DNA of 32,887 nt, taken from positions 1 through 32,887 of the forward strand of contig DAHVAR010000049.1 in the NCBI GenBank assembly GCA_027314515.1. The letters run 5' to 3'. The stretch is from Actinomycetota bacterium (GTDB lineage: Bacteria > Actinomycetota > Actinomycetes > Streptosporangiales > Streptosporangiaceae). Position 1 is the stretch's first letter; each line of letters starts with the position of its first letter. The notes below the pieces were generated by a model that was not told the origin of the DNA, did not search any database, and saw nothing but the letters and a program-made list of their open reading frames with translations. Of the stretch, positions 26,594-32,887 are shown piece by piece. Made by a program: the position numbers and the translations under genes.

Positions 26594-26621
26594 GATGCCA
26601 TCAGACCCGCTCCCTGTGACA
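26594..26621 (-). promoter_or_regulatory. ECF41-type promoter of the CMD gene
   Basis: On the minus strand TGTCACA (26615-26621) is followed by a 17-nt spacer and CATC (26594-26597). The ECF41 consensus is TGTCACA-n16-CGTC; here the -35 is perfect, the -10 differs at one base and the spacer is one longer. Transcription would start about 35 nt before ATG 26552. Confidence 0.65.
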
Positions 26622-26656
26622 GGGTTGGCGATGTGATGTACGCCACAGCGCGCCGG

Positions 26657-26684
26657 TGTCACAAGCGCCGCTGTTACCGGCGTC
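26657..26684 (+). promoter_or_regulatory. ECF41-type autoregulatory promoter of the sigma factor gene
   Basis: TGTCACA (26657-26663), 17-nt spacer, CGTC (26681-26684). Both elements match the ECF41 consensus exactly. It lies about 44 nt before the GTG start of the sigma factor gene and mirrors the promoter on the other strand. Confidence 0.75.
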
Positions 26685-26727
26685 TTGTGCGCGTGGCACC
26701 GTCCGCAGCGGGCAGGCAGGAGCAGCC

Positions 26728-27696
26728 GTGACGAGCGAGCGCACACCGGGCAAAGCCAACGCGGCGAACGCACCCACCGCAGCGGCCACGGCCGGCCAGG
26801 TGGCCGGCGACACGCGGATGGACCCCGCAACCGGGGCCTTCGTCGCCCATCGGAACCTGCTCTTCACGGTCGCCTACGAGATGCTCGGCTCGGCTGCCGA
26901 CGCGGAGGACGTCCTGCAGGAGACCTGGCTGCGATGGGCGGGCGTCGACCTCGGCGAGGTCCGGGATCAGCGTGCCTACCTGGTCCGGATCACCACCCGC
27001 CAGGCACTCGGCCGGCTGCGTACGCTCAGCCGCCGCAGGGAGTCCTACGTCGGCCCCTGGCTGCCCGAGCCGCTGCTCACTGCCTCCGACGTAGCCGAGG
27101 ACGTCGAGCTTGCCGACAGTGTCTCGATGGCGATGCTGCTGGTGCTGGAGACGCTCACGCCGACCGAGCGGGCGGTGTTCGTACTGCGCGAGGTGTTCGA
27201 CGTCGGCTACGACGAGATCGGCGAAGCCGTCGGTAAGAGCCCGGCCGCCGTCCGCCAGATCGCCCACCGAGCACGGGCGCACGTAGCCGCCCGGCGGCCG
27301 CGCCGAGTCGTTTCCCCGGCCCAGGCAAAAGACGCGTTCGAAGCGTTCCAGCGGTCGATCGAAACAGGCGACCTGCAGCGCCTGCTCGACGTTCTCGCGC
27401 CGGATGTCGTGCTCCTGGGCGATGGCGGCGGAGTCAAGCAGGCCGTCCTGCGGCCCATCGTGGGGGCCGGCAAGGTAGCCCGCCTGCTGACCGCCGGGCT
27501 GGGCAGGATCGCTGCCGAGGTGTCGCTGCATCCAGCGCAGGTCAATGGCTACCCGGCGCTGATCGTCCGGCTCGACGGCGCGATCGACACCGTCATAGCG
27601 GCGCGCATCGACGACGGCCTCATCACCCGGCTGTACGCCGTGCGCAACCCCGAGAAGCTGTCGCATATGGAGCGGGAAACCGCACTGCGCCGCTGA
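26728..27696 (+). CDS. sigJ: ECF41 (SigJ-type) RNA polymerase sigma factor with fused SnoaL-like domain
   Basis: Directs RNA polymerase to its own and its partner's promoter. It has 322 aa from GTG 26728, with AGGAG at 26718-26722. Sigma region 2 is at about 36-104 (ENVLQETWLR-like segment DAEDVLQETWLRW), region 4 at about 134-186 (TPTERAVFVLREVF...YDEIGEAVGKSPAAVRQIAHRAR). Three ECF41 hallmarks are present: WLPEP at 111-115 in the linker, DGGGVK at 232-237 (DGGGK motif) in the C-terminal NTF2/SnoaL-like domain, and NPEKL at 307-311 (NPDKL). The fused domain replaces an anti-sigma factor: it both promotes and limits activity. ATG 26818 is an alternative start. Confidence 0.93.
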   Translation: MTSERTPGKANAANAPTAAATAGQVAGDTRMDPATGAFVAHRNLLFTVAYEMLGSAADAEDVLQETWLRWAGVDLGEVRDQRAYLVRITTRQALGRLRTLSRRRESYVGPWLPEPLLTASDVAEDVELADSVSMAMLLVLETLTPTERAVFVLREVFDVGYDEIGEAVGKSPAAVRQIAHRARAHVAARRPRRVVSPAQAKDAFEAFQRSIETGDLQRLLDVLAPDVVLLGDGGGVKQAVLRPIVGAGKVARLLTAGLGRIAAEVSLHPAQVNGYPALIVRLDGAIDTVIAARIDDGLITRLYAVRNPEKLSHMERETALRR

Positions 27697-27729
27697 GTCT
27701 GGGCAATTGTCAGCGGTCGATGGCTGCGG

Positions 27730-27775
27730 GTTCGCGGAACTGGCGCGAGATCCCGTTGCCAGCCGGACCGCGAAC
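27730..27775. terminator. Hairpin between convergent sigma factor and phosphoesterase genes
   Basis: GTTCGCGG (27730-27737) pairs with CCGCGAAC (27768-27775); inside, CTGGC (27740-27744) pairs with GCCAG (27758-27762). It sits in the 85-nt gap between two converging genes, so it is likely a bidirectional terminator. Confidence 0.55.
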
Positions 27776-27781
27776 GTCGGG

Positions 27782-29344
27782 CTAGCTGCCCTGCAGCCGG
27801 GTGAACACGTCGCCGGCCAGGTCATCCAGCAGCGCCAGGCCGTCGGCCCGGCTGAGGTTCTCGTCGTTGACCGCCGCTGGGCTGGGTTTGCCGCGATGCT
27901 CGGCCAGCGCCAAGACCGCCCGGAACGCGTCCTTGCACAAGCCGTTCAGTGCCGCGCCCGGCGCCGGTATCTTCCCGGTGTAGGGCGGCACCTGCGGTGC
28001 AGTGATCTCGGGCCAGCTATCGGGATCGCGCGGCTGATCCAGCGACAGGACCGGCGATAGCTCGGCGGCCACGGCGTCCCGGCCGGTGAGGGGCTCGCCG
28101 AGCTGCCACCGCTGCCGCAAGGTCGCGATCACCGAAGTGTTGCGGAACTCGGTCGTGACCACGGTCTGCTCGGGTATCCAGGGCGAGATCGCGAATGCGG
28201 GCACCCGCAGCCCGGACCGGTTGAAGGCGAAGCCCAGCTGACCCGGCGGCGCGCCCTGGTACGGCGGCGGCACCAGCGGCGGCGGAACATGGTCGTAGGT
28301 ACCGCCATGCTCGTCGAAGGTGATCACGAGCAGCGTGTTCCAGGAATTCGAGCCCGTTTCGGAGGAGGAGGACCGGACCGCGTTGTAGATCTCCGCCAGC
28401 AGCGCCTCGCCGCCGAGCAGTGACGACGGCGGATCGATCGGCGAGTCGGGGAAGAGCGCGTCGAACGCCGGGTGCATGTCGTTGTGCCCGTACAGCAGGT
28501 TGGGTTCGATGAACGAGTAGGCCGGCAGGCTGCCGTCGGCGCAGTCCTGCAGGAACTCGTCGGTGGTGACGAATTTCGTGCCGAAATACGGCCACAGCCG
28601 CGGCGCGTGGATGACTCCGGTGAGCGACATGCGGCTGGACGGGTCGCAGTAGACCTTCCAGCTCAGGCCGGCCGCGTCCAGCCGCTCGAAGATCGTCTCG
28701 GCCGTGTTGCGCAGCGGGAAGGACTCCGGCGGCGTCAGGTTGTTCACCAGGCCGGACGAACTCGCGGCGTGGAAGAAGGACCGGTTGGTGAAGGTCTGCG
28801 AGGGAACTTCGCAGAACCAGTGATCGAACGAGGCGAAGCCGCGCGCCAGCGCGGAGACGACGGGCAGCTGACCGGGCGTGTAGCCGGTCATGATTTGCGC
28901 GTACTCGCCGTAGCGCGGAGTCCGGCTCATCTCGGCCGTGAACGCGCTGATGTAGTCGGTGACGAACCCGTCCATCGACGGCGGCTGCCGCGGATCGGCC
29001 GGCGCGTTGTACGGCACGACCATCTTGCCGGCCAGCACGTTCCGGTTGGCCGCCGGGTCGATTATCCCGAACAACTGCGTGTTGACGTGCTGGTACTCCT
29101 CGCCGGGATCCGGGCTGGGCGTGTTCAGGCCGACCGCGACGCCATAGCGCACGCTCCCGGACCCGTCGCCGGGGTCCGCTGCCCAGTCAGGGATCGGGTT
29201 GGTCAGGTCCTTGCCGATCACGCCCTCGAACGAGGGCACCTCACCCGGCTGGTAGAGCCGGCCGAGCAGGTTGTCGAACGAGCGGTTCTCGAACATCAGG
29301 ACCACTACGTGGTCGAGTGCGTGGCTGCGGTCCGGGTACGGCAT
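27782..29344 (-). CDS. PF04185 phosphoesterase (phospholipase C/acid phosphatase family), no signal peptide
   Basis: Metal-dependent phosphoesterase of the alkaline-phosphatase superfamily. It has 520 aa. The first metal/catalytic motif is FENRSFDNLLG at 18-28; the partner motif is ITFDEHGGTYDHVPPP about 300 residues on; AFAISPWIPEQ is also conserved. Most bacterial members are exported by Tat, but here the protein begins MPYPDRSHALDHVVVLMFENRSF with no room for a signal sequence, so it is probably cytoplasmic. ATG 29344 was chosen; GTG 29380 adds 12 residues that are not a signal peptide either. The substrate is unknown. Confidence 0.9.
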   Translation of the reverse strand: MPYPDRSHALDHVVVLMFENRSFDNLLGRLYQPGEVPSFEGVIGKDLTNPIPDWAADPGDGSGSVRYGVAVGLNTPSPDPGEEYQHVNTQLFGIIDPAANRNVLAGKMVVPYNAPADPRQPPSMDGFVTDYISAFTAEMSRTPRYGEYAQIMTGYTPGQLPVVSALARGFASFDHWFCEVPSQTFTNRSFFHAASSSGLVNNLTPPESFPLRNTAETIFERLDAAGLSWKVYCDPSSRMSLTGVIHAPRLWPYFGTKFVTTDEFLQDCADGSLPAYSFIEPNLLYGHNDMHPAFDALFPDSPIDPPSSLLGGEALLAEIYNAVRSSSSETGSNSWNTLLVITFDEHGGTYDHVPPPLVPPPYQGAPPGQLGFAFNRSGLRVPAFAISPWIPEQTVVTTEFRNTSVIATLRQRWQLGEPLTGRDAVAAELSPVLSLDQPRDPDSWPEITAPQVPPYTGKIPAPGAALNGLCKDAFRAVLALAEHRGKPSPAAVNDENLSRADGLALLDDLAGDVFTRLQGS

Positions 29345-29382
29345 CGGCGACTCACTTGACGAGAGGAATGAAGCCCACACCT

Positions 29383-29394
29383 ATGTGATCACAT
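29383..29394. promoter_or_regulatory. Perfect 12-bp palindrome ATGTGATCACAT, likely operator
   Basis: It lies in the 117-bp divergent gap between the phosphoesterase gene (minus) and the 3-hydroxyacyl-CoA dehydrogenase gene (plus). Such an AT-rich palindrome is conspicuous in this GC-rich sequence. Half-sites TGTGA/TCACA resemble those of CRP-family regulators but without the usual 6-nt spacer; the regulator is not identified. Confidence 0.45.
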
Positions 29395-29448
29395 TACGGC
29401 AGCAACCGACATCAGGCAGGCGGGAGCGGACCGGTGCGGATCCGGCTG

Positions 29449-29454
29449 TAATCT
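29449..29454 (+). promoter_or_regulatory. Possible -10 element (TAATCT) before the 3-hydroxyacyl-CoA dehydrogenase gene
   Basis: TAATCT is followed by 7 nt and ATG 29462. No ribosome binding site precedes this ATG, so the message may be leaderless. Confidence 0.4.
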
Positions 29455-29461
29455 CGCGGCC

Positions 29462-30985
29462 ATGGAGATTGCAGAGGTCGCGGTGGTAGGCCTCGGGACC
29501 ATGGGTGCCGGGATTGCCGAGGTATTCGCGCGCGCCGGGATCGGGGTCGTCGCGATCGAGGCCGACGTGGCGGCGCTGAACCGCGGCATCGGGCTCCTGG
29601 ATGCCAGCCTTTCGCGCGCCGTCAGCCGGGGCAGGCTCACCGCCGCCGAGCAGGCAGAGATCCGGGGCCGCGTCCGGCCAGCGGCGGGCTTCGGCGAGCT
29701 CGCCGCGGCGGACCTGGCTATCGAGGTCGTGCCGGAGCGAATGGAGATCAAGCGGCAGATCTTCGCCGAACTCGACCGGGCGTGCAGACCCGACGCCATT
29801 CTGGCATCGAATACCTCCTCGCTCTCGGTCACCGCGATCGCGGCAGCCAGCGAGCACCCAGGCCGTGTCATCGGCATGCATTTCTTCAATCCCGCTCCGG
29901 TGATGCGCCTGGTCGAGGTCGTGTCGACCGTGGTCAGCAGCGATGGCGTGGCGGATACCGTGTCCGCTCTCGCTCGTCGCCTCGGCAAGACGCCAGTGCA
30001 AGTCAGCGACCGCGCCGGGTTTATCGCAAACGCGTTGCTCCTGCCGTACCTTAATCACGCCGTGCACCTGCTCGAGACCAGCTACGCCACCGGCCCGGAC
30101 ATCGACCTCGCGGCGACGGCCGGGGTCGGCCTGCCGATGGGTCCGCTTGCGCTGCTCGACCTCATCGGGCTGGACACCGCGCTGTCCATCATGGAGGTGC
30201 TGCACGGCGAATTCGGCCTGCCGCGGTACGCGCCGGCTCCGCTGTTGCGCCGCCTCGCCGACGCCGGCCGGACCGGCCGCAAGGCCGGCCGTGGTATCTA
30301 CCAGTACGGCGGATCTCCGGGCGGCGCCGACCCGCACGGCGGGAACGGGCCTGACGCGGCAGCTCCGGACAGCGTCACGCTGATCGGTGCCGGGGACGAT
30401 CTGGAGGAAGATCTGGCCAGCGCGATGGCCGCCGCTGGCATCAGCGTGACTGCGAACGCGGCTGACCCGAGCGACCTCGTCCTGGTCGCGGCGGACGCCT
30501 GGCGGCCGGTGCTGCCTGCCTCGCTTGCGGCAGGCCGGCCGCAGGACACGGTTGGCCTGCACCTGACGGGAAAGCGCGGCGCCGGGCGCTTCGCCGAGAT
30601 CGTGCAGACCAGCGTCAGCTCGGCGGTGGCGGTGGCAGCCGGGACAGCGCTGGCCGGCCGGCTCGGGCTCACCACCGTCCGCGCACCGGACCGGCCAGGC
30701 TTCCTGGTCGCCGCGCTGCTGTACCCGCACCTGGCCGATGCGGTCCGGATGGTCCAGGACGGCTATGCGACCGCGGCAGATATCGACACCGCGATGACAC
30801 TTGGCTGCGGCTACCCGCAGGGGCCGTTCGAGCTGATCGACGCCACCGGGGCGGCGGCGGTGCTGGCCGGGCTGGCGGCGATGCACGAAGCCTATGGTTA
30901 CCCGGAGTTCGCTCCGCCGCCGCTGCTCGCAGAGCGCGCGGCCGCCGGGATCACGTTCGGCGCCGCTCCGCGGCCGGCTCGCTAG
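29462..30985 (+). CDS. 3-hydroxyacyl-CoA dehydrogenase with duplicated, degenerate second half
   Basis: Oxidises an (S)-3-hydroxyacyl-CoA with NAD+ (fatty-acid, phenylacetate or hydroxybutyrate pathways; PaaH/FadB2-like). It has 507 aa. First half: NAD-binding GLGTMGAG at 10-17, NTSS at 117-120, catalytic H140 in GMHFFNPAPVMRLVEVV, and DRAGFIANALLLPYLNHAV opening the C-terminal domain. Second half (about 300-507): a Rossmann-like start VTLIGAGDDLEEDLASAMAAAG, H367 in GLHLTGKRGAGRFAEIV where the NP is lost, then DRPGFLVAALLYPHLADAV. This repeats the first half in the same order. The first half should be active; the second probably is not, or serves dimerisation. Confidence 0.92.
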   Translation: MEIAEVAVVGLGTMGAGIAEVFARAGIGVVAIEADVAALNRGIGLLDASLSRAVSRGRLTAAEQAEIRGRVRPAAGFGELAAADLAIEVVPERMEIKRQIFAELDRACRPDAILASNTSSLSVTAIAAASEHPGRVIGMHFFNPAPVMRLVEVVSTVVSSDGVADTVSALARRLGKTPVQVSDRAGFIANALLLPYLNHAVHLLETSYATGPDIDLAATAGVGLPMGPLALLDLIGLDTALSIMEVLHGEFGLPRYAPAPLLRRLADAGRTGRKAGRGIYQYGGSPGGADPHGGNGPDAAAPDSVTLIGAGDDLEEDLASAMAAAGISVTANAADPSDLVLVAADAWRPVLPASLAAGRPQDTVGLHLTGKRGAGRFAEIVQTSVSSAVAVAAGTALAGRLGLTTVRAPDRPGFLVAALLYPHLADAVRMVQDGYATAADIDTAMTLGCGYPQGPFELIDATGAAAVLAGLAAMHEAYGYPEFAPPPLLAERAAAGITFGAAPRPAR

Positions 30986-31003
30986 CTGGCGCAGGTGGTC
31001 CAG

Positions 31004-31351
31004 GTGAGCCCTCGCAAGGCACGGCGGTTGCCGGGAGACGCTCCGGGCAGGCCGCGCCGCGCCCGCCGACCGCGTCCGGCAAAGGCAGCCGACGACTCTG
31101 TTGCGCGGCTCGGCCCGCCGCAGACGCAGGAGTGGCCGGACGGCGCCTGGATAGTGCGGCAGGTCCCCGGCGCGGCGGCGGCGAAAACCTACCGCTGCCC
31201 TGGCTGCGATCAGGAACTCGGGCCCGGCATCGCGCATCTGGTGGTCTGGCCCGCGCACGCGCCGGGACCGGAAGAGCGCAGGCATTGGCACAGCGCATGC
31301 TGGCAGCGACGGCCGCGACGGCCGGGCCCCGGCCCGCAGACGCACCGGTAA
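31004..31351 (+). CDS. Small basic protein with a Cys/His zinc site (actinobacterial conserved family)
   Basis: It has 115 aa. The N-terminal 30 residues are very Arg/Pro-rich; a domain follows with WIVRQVPGAAAAKTYRCPGCDQEL and HWHSACW, giving ligands C65-x-x-C68 and H94 or H96 with C99. Proteins with this YRCPGCDQ...HWHxxCW pattern are conserved in Streptomyces and relatives, often labelled ATP/GTP-binding although no nucleotide motif is visible. Nucleic-acid binding through the basic tail is possible but unproven. GTG 31004 with AGGTGG at about 30993-30998. It ends 7 nt before the alpha/beta hydrolase start. Confidence 0.8.
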   Translation: MSPRKARRLPGDAPGRPRRARRPRPAKAADDSVARLGPPQTQEWPDGAWIVRQVPGAAAAKTYRCPGCDQELGPGIAHLVVWPAHAPGPEERRHWHSACWQRRPRRPGPGPQTHR

Positions 31352-31358
31352 GGACACG

Positions 31359-32078
31359 ATGACCGAGATCACCGCGAGCACTGTTCTGCCCGCACGACGC
31401 CAGGACGTGAGCTTCGTTACCGCAGACGGGCTGACGCTCGTCGGCGAACTGGCGCGACCTGCCGTCCGGCCAGCGGTGGCGACGCTGATCTGCCTGCACC
31501 CGCTGCCGACGCACGGCGGCATGATGGACAGCCACGTGCTGCGCAAGGCGTCCTTCCGGCTGCCGGCGCTGGCCGATCTCGCGGTCTTCAGGTTCAATAC
31601 TCGCGGCACGCGCTCCGGCCGTGGCCGAAGCGAGGGCGAGTTCGGTGCCGGCCAGGCCGAGCGGCACGACGTTGCCGCTGCCATCGGTTACTGTGCTGAC
31701 CTCGAACTGCCCAGGCTCTGGCTGCTCGGCTGGTCGTTCGGTACCGAGCTAGCGCTCCGCTGGGGCAACGATCCCGATGTCGAGGGCGCGATCCTGCTCT
31801 CACCGCCGCTGCGCCGGGCGGAGGATGCCGATCTCGACGCCTGGGCGCAGGCCGGCAAGCCGGTGCTCGCGCTGGTTCCTGAGCATGATGACTACCTTCG
31901 GCCGGCGCAGGCTCGCCAGCGGTTCCGCCGGGTGCCGCAGGCGGAGGTCATCGGCGTGCCGGGCGCCAAGCATCTGTGGGTGGGGGAGCGCTACGTCCGG
32001 ATAGTGCTGGATGAGATAGTGCGCCGGGTCAATCCGGCTGCCTGGCCGCTGCCTACTGAATGGAAGGACTCACCGTGA
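31359..32078 (+). CDS. Alpha/beta hydrolase
   Basis: It has 239 aa with a serine-hydrolase fold: oxyanion region CLHPLPTHGGMMDS, RFNTRGTRSG, nucleophile S126 in LGWSFGTELAL, acid D177 or D178 in VPEHDDYLRP, and H205 in VPGAKHLWVG. This is the small lid-less type related to dienelactone hydrolase/YxaG-like cytosolic esterases; the substrate is unknown. ATG 31359 with AAGGA just upstream. It follows the zinc protein by 7 nt and its stop overlaps the SDR start (GTGA), so the three genes are one operon. Confidence 0.9.
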   Translation: MTEITASTVLPARRQDVSFVTADGLTLVGELARPAVRPAVATLICLHPLPTHGGMMDSHVLRKASFRLPALADLAVFRFNTRGTRSGRGRSEGEFGAGQAERHDVAAAIGYCADLELPRLWLLGWSFGTELALRWGNDPDVEGAILLSPPLRRAEDADLDAWAQAGKPVLALVPEHDDYLRPAQARQRFRRVPQAEVIGVPGAKHLWVGERYVRIVLDEIVRRVNPAAWPLPTEWKDSP

Positions 32079-32839
32079 GCTTGTTTGACCTGACTGGCAA
32101 GAAGGCTTTCGTGACCGGCGCGTCGCGCGGCATCGGGCGCGTCGTCGCGGTAGCGCTCGCCGAGGCCGGCGCGGATGTGGCGCTTGTCGCGCGCAGCGCC
32201 GACGGGCTGGCCGAGACCGCGGCAGGCGTCGGCGCGGCCGGCTGCAAGGCGTTCGTCATCCCCGCGGACGTGACCAGCTATGACGCTGTGGCCAGCGCGG
32301 TCTCGGCCGCCATCGATCAACTCGGCCAGGTCGACATCGTCATCAACAATGCCGGCGGCTCCAATTTCATGGTGCCGTTTCGCGACCTGAGGCTGGCCGG
32401 CTGGGACAAGCTGATCCGGCTGAACCTCAGCTCGGCGGTCTATGTCTGCCACGCGTTTGCCGCGCACCTGCTCGAGCGGGGCCACGGCTCGGTGATCAAC
32501 GTCGCGTCCGTCGCCGGCCTTGGCGCCTCGCCAATGATGAGCCCGTACGGCGCGTCGAAGGCAGGACTGATCTCGCTCACCCAGTCGCTGGCCGTGGAGT
32601 GGGGCCCGGCCGGGGTCCGGGTGAACGCGCTCTGTCCGGGATGGACCGCTACCGACCTCAACCGGACGCTCTGGGAGGACCCGTCGATCGGGCCGGCCAC
32701 GGTAGCGTCGTCGGCCATGAAGCGGTGGGCAGCTCCGGAGGAGATGGCCGGCCCCGCGGTGTTTCTGGCCAGCGACGCCTCTTCGTTCATGACCGGTCAG
32801 ACGCTGGTGGTGGACGGCGGCCAGACGGTCAGCCTCTAG
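32075..32839 (+). CDS. Short-chain dehydrogenase/reductase (FabG-like)
   Basis: NAD(P)-dependent oxidoreductase of 254 aa, classical SDR. Cofactor motif TGASRGIG at 14-21, NNAGG at 91-95, catalytic S145, Y158 and K162 in SPYGASKAG, then the NALCPGWTATDL and LVVDGGQTVSL segments. R40 after the second beta strand (VARSADG) suggests NADPH preference. GTG 32075 has GGAAGGA at 32062-32068 and overlaps the hydrolase stop. The substrate is unknown; sequence alone does not separate 3-oxoacyl reductases from sugar or alcohol dehydrogenases. Confidence 0.93.
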   Translation: MSLFDLTGKKAFVTGASRGIGRVVAVALAEAGADVALVARSADGLAETAAGVGAAGCKAFVIPADVTSYDAVASAVSAAIDQLGQVDIVINNAGGSNFMVPFRDLRLAGWDKLIRLNLSSAVYVCHAFAAHLLERGHGSVINVASVAGLGASPMMSPYGASKAGLISLTQSLAVEWGPAGVRVNALCPGWTATDLNRTLWEDPSIGPATVASSAMKRWAAPEEMAGPAVFLASDASSFMTGQTLVVDGGQTVSL

Positions 32840-32887
32840 CCGCTCGCTCGCTTTACCCAGAACAGTCGTGAGGGCTCCCGGCCGCCG

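Noticed and set aside
28472-29359. Plus-strand open frame of 295 codons opposite the phosphoesterase gene
   Set aside because: Antisense shadow; only the minus-strand product has family motifs.
29381-31684. Minus-strand open frame of 767 codons opposite the dehydrogenase, zinc protein and hydrolase genes
   Set aside because: It covers three well-identified plus-strand genes; the product is Arg-rich nonsense without motifs, as expected for antisense frames at high GC.

Overview
The window is chromosomal DNA of a high-GC actinobacterium. Third codon positions are almost always G or C, GTG starts are frequent, and the gene order thrB-rho-rpmE-prfA-prmC-tsaC-(tagO/wecA-like)-atpIZBEFHAGDC-DUF2550-cobO is the conserved actinobacterial block (compare Mycobacterium tuberculosis Rv1296-Rv1314 and the Streptomyces equivalent). 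NucS, the actinobacterial/archaeal mismatch endonuclease, agrees with this. The genus cannot be fixed from the sequence alone; no 16S or tRNA gene is present.

Layout. 1-376: 3' end of homoserine kinase. 377-2986: a long leader and the transcription terminator Rho, with a very long disordered, repeat-rich N-terminal region. 3184-6139: translation genes rpmE, prfA, prmC (which methylates the PrfA GGQ loop) and tsaC (tRNA t6A). 6254-7909: polyprenyl-phosphate sugar-1-phosphate transferase with a long disordered tail. 8205-16507: complete F1Fo ATP synthase operon preceded by two small membrane assembly proteins. 16559-17634: DUF2550 membrane protein and, convergently, the cobalamin adenosyltransferase. 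17635-18271: a 637-bp divergent intergenic region carrying four consecutive perfect stem-loops.

18272-32839 is a more variable region: GMC oxidoreductase and a convergent aldehyde dehydrogenase; a RibD-like deaminase with a pentapeptide-repeat insert; an M16 peptidase pair (inactive plus active subunit); NucS; a carboxymuconolactone-decarboxylase-like protein divergent from an ECF41/SigJ sigma factor; a PF04185 phosphoesterase; a 3-hydroxyacyl-CoA dehydrogenase with an internally duplicated, degenerate second half; and a three-gene run of a small zinc-binding protein, an alpha/beta hydrolase and an SDR oxidoreductase.

Most of the window is ordinary housekeeping. The signals most worth a second look are the mirrored ECF41-type promoters between sigma factor and partner gene (26594-26684), the stem-loop cluster at 17946-18094, the N-terminally extended AtpE, the duplicated dehydrogenase, and a recurring habit of short in-frame tandem repeats (15-19 bp units) in disordered protein segments and across gene ends. 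I found no CRISPR array, insertion sequence, prophage or obvious defence system.
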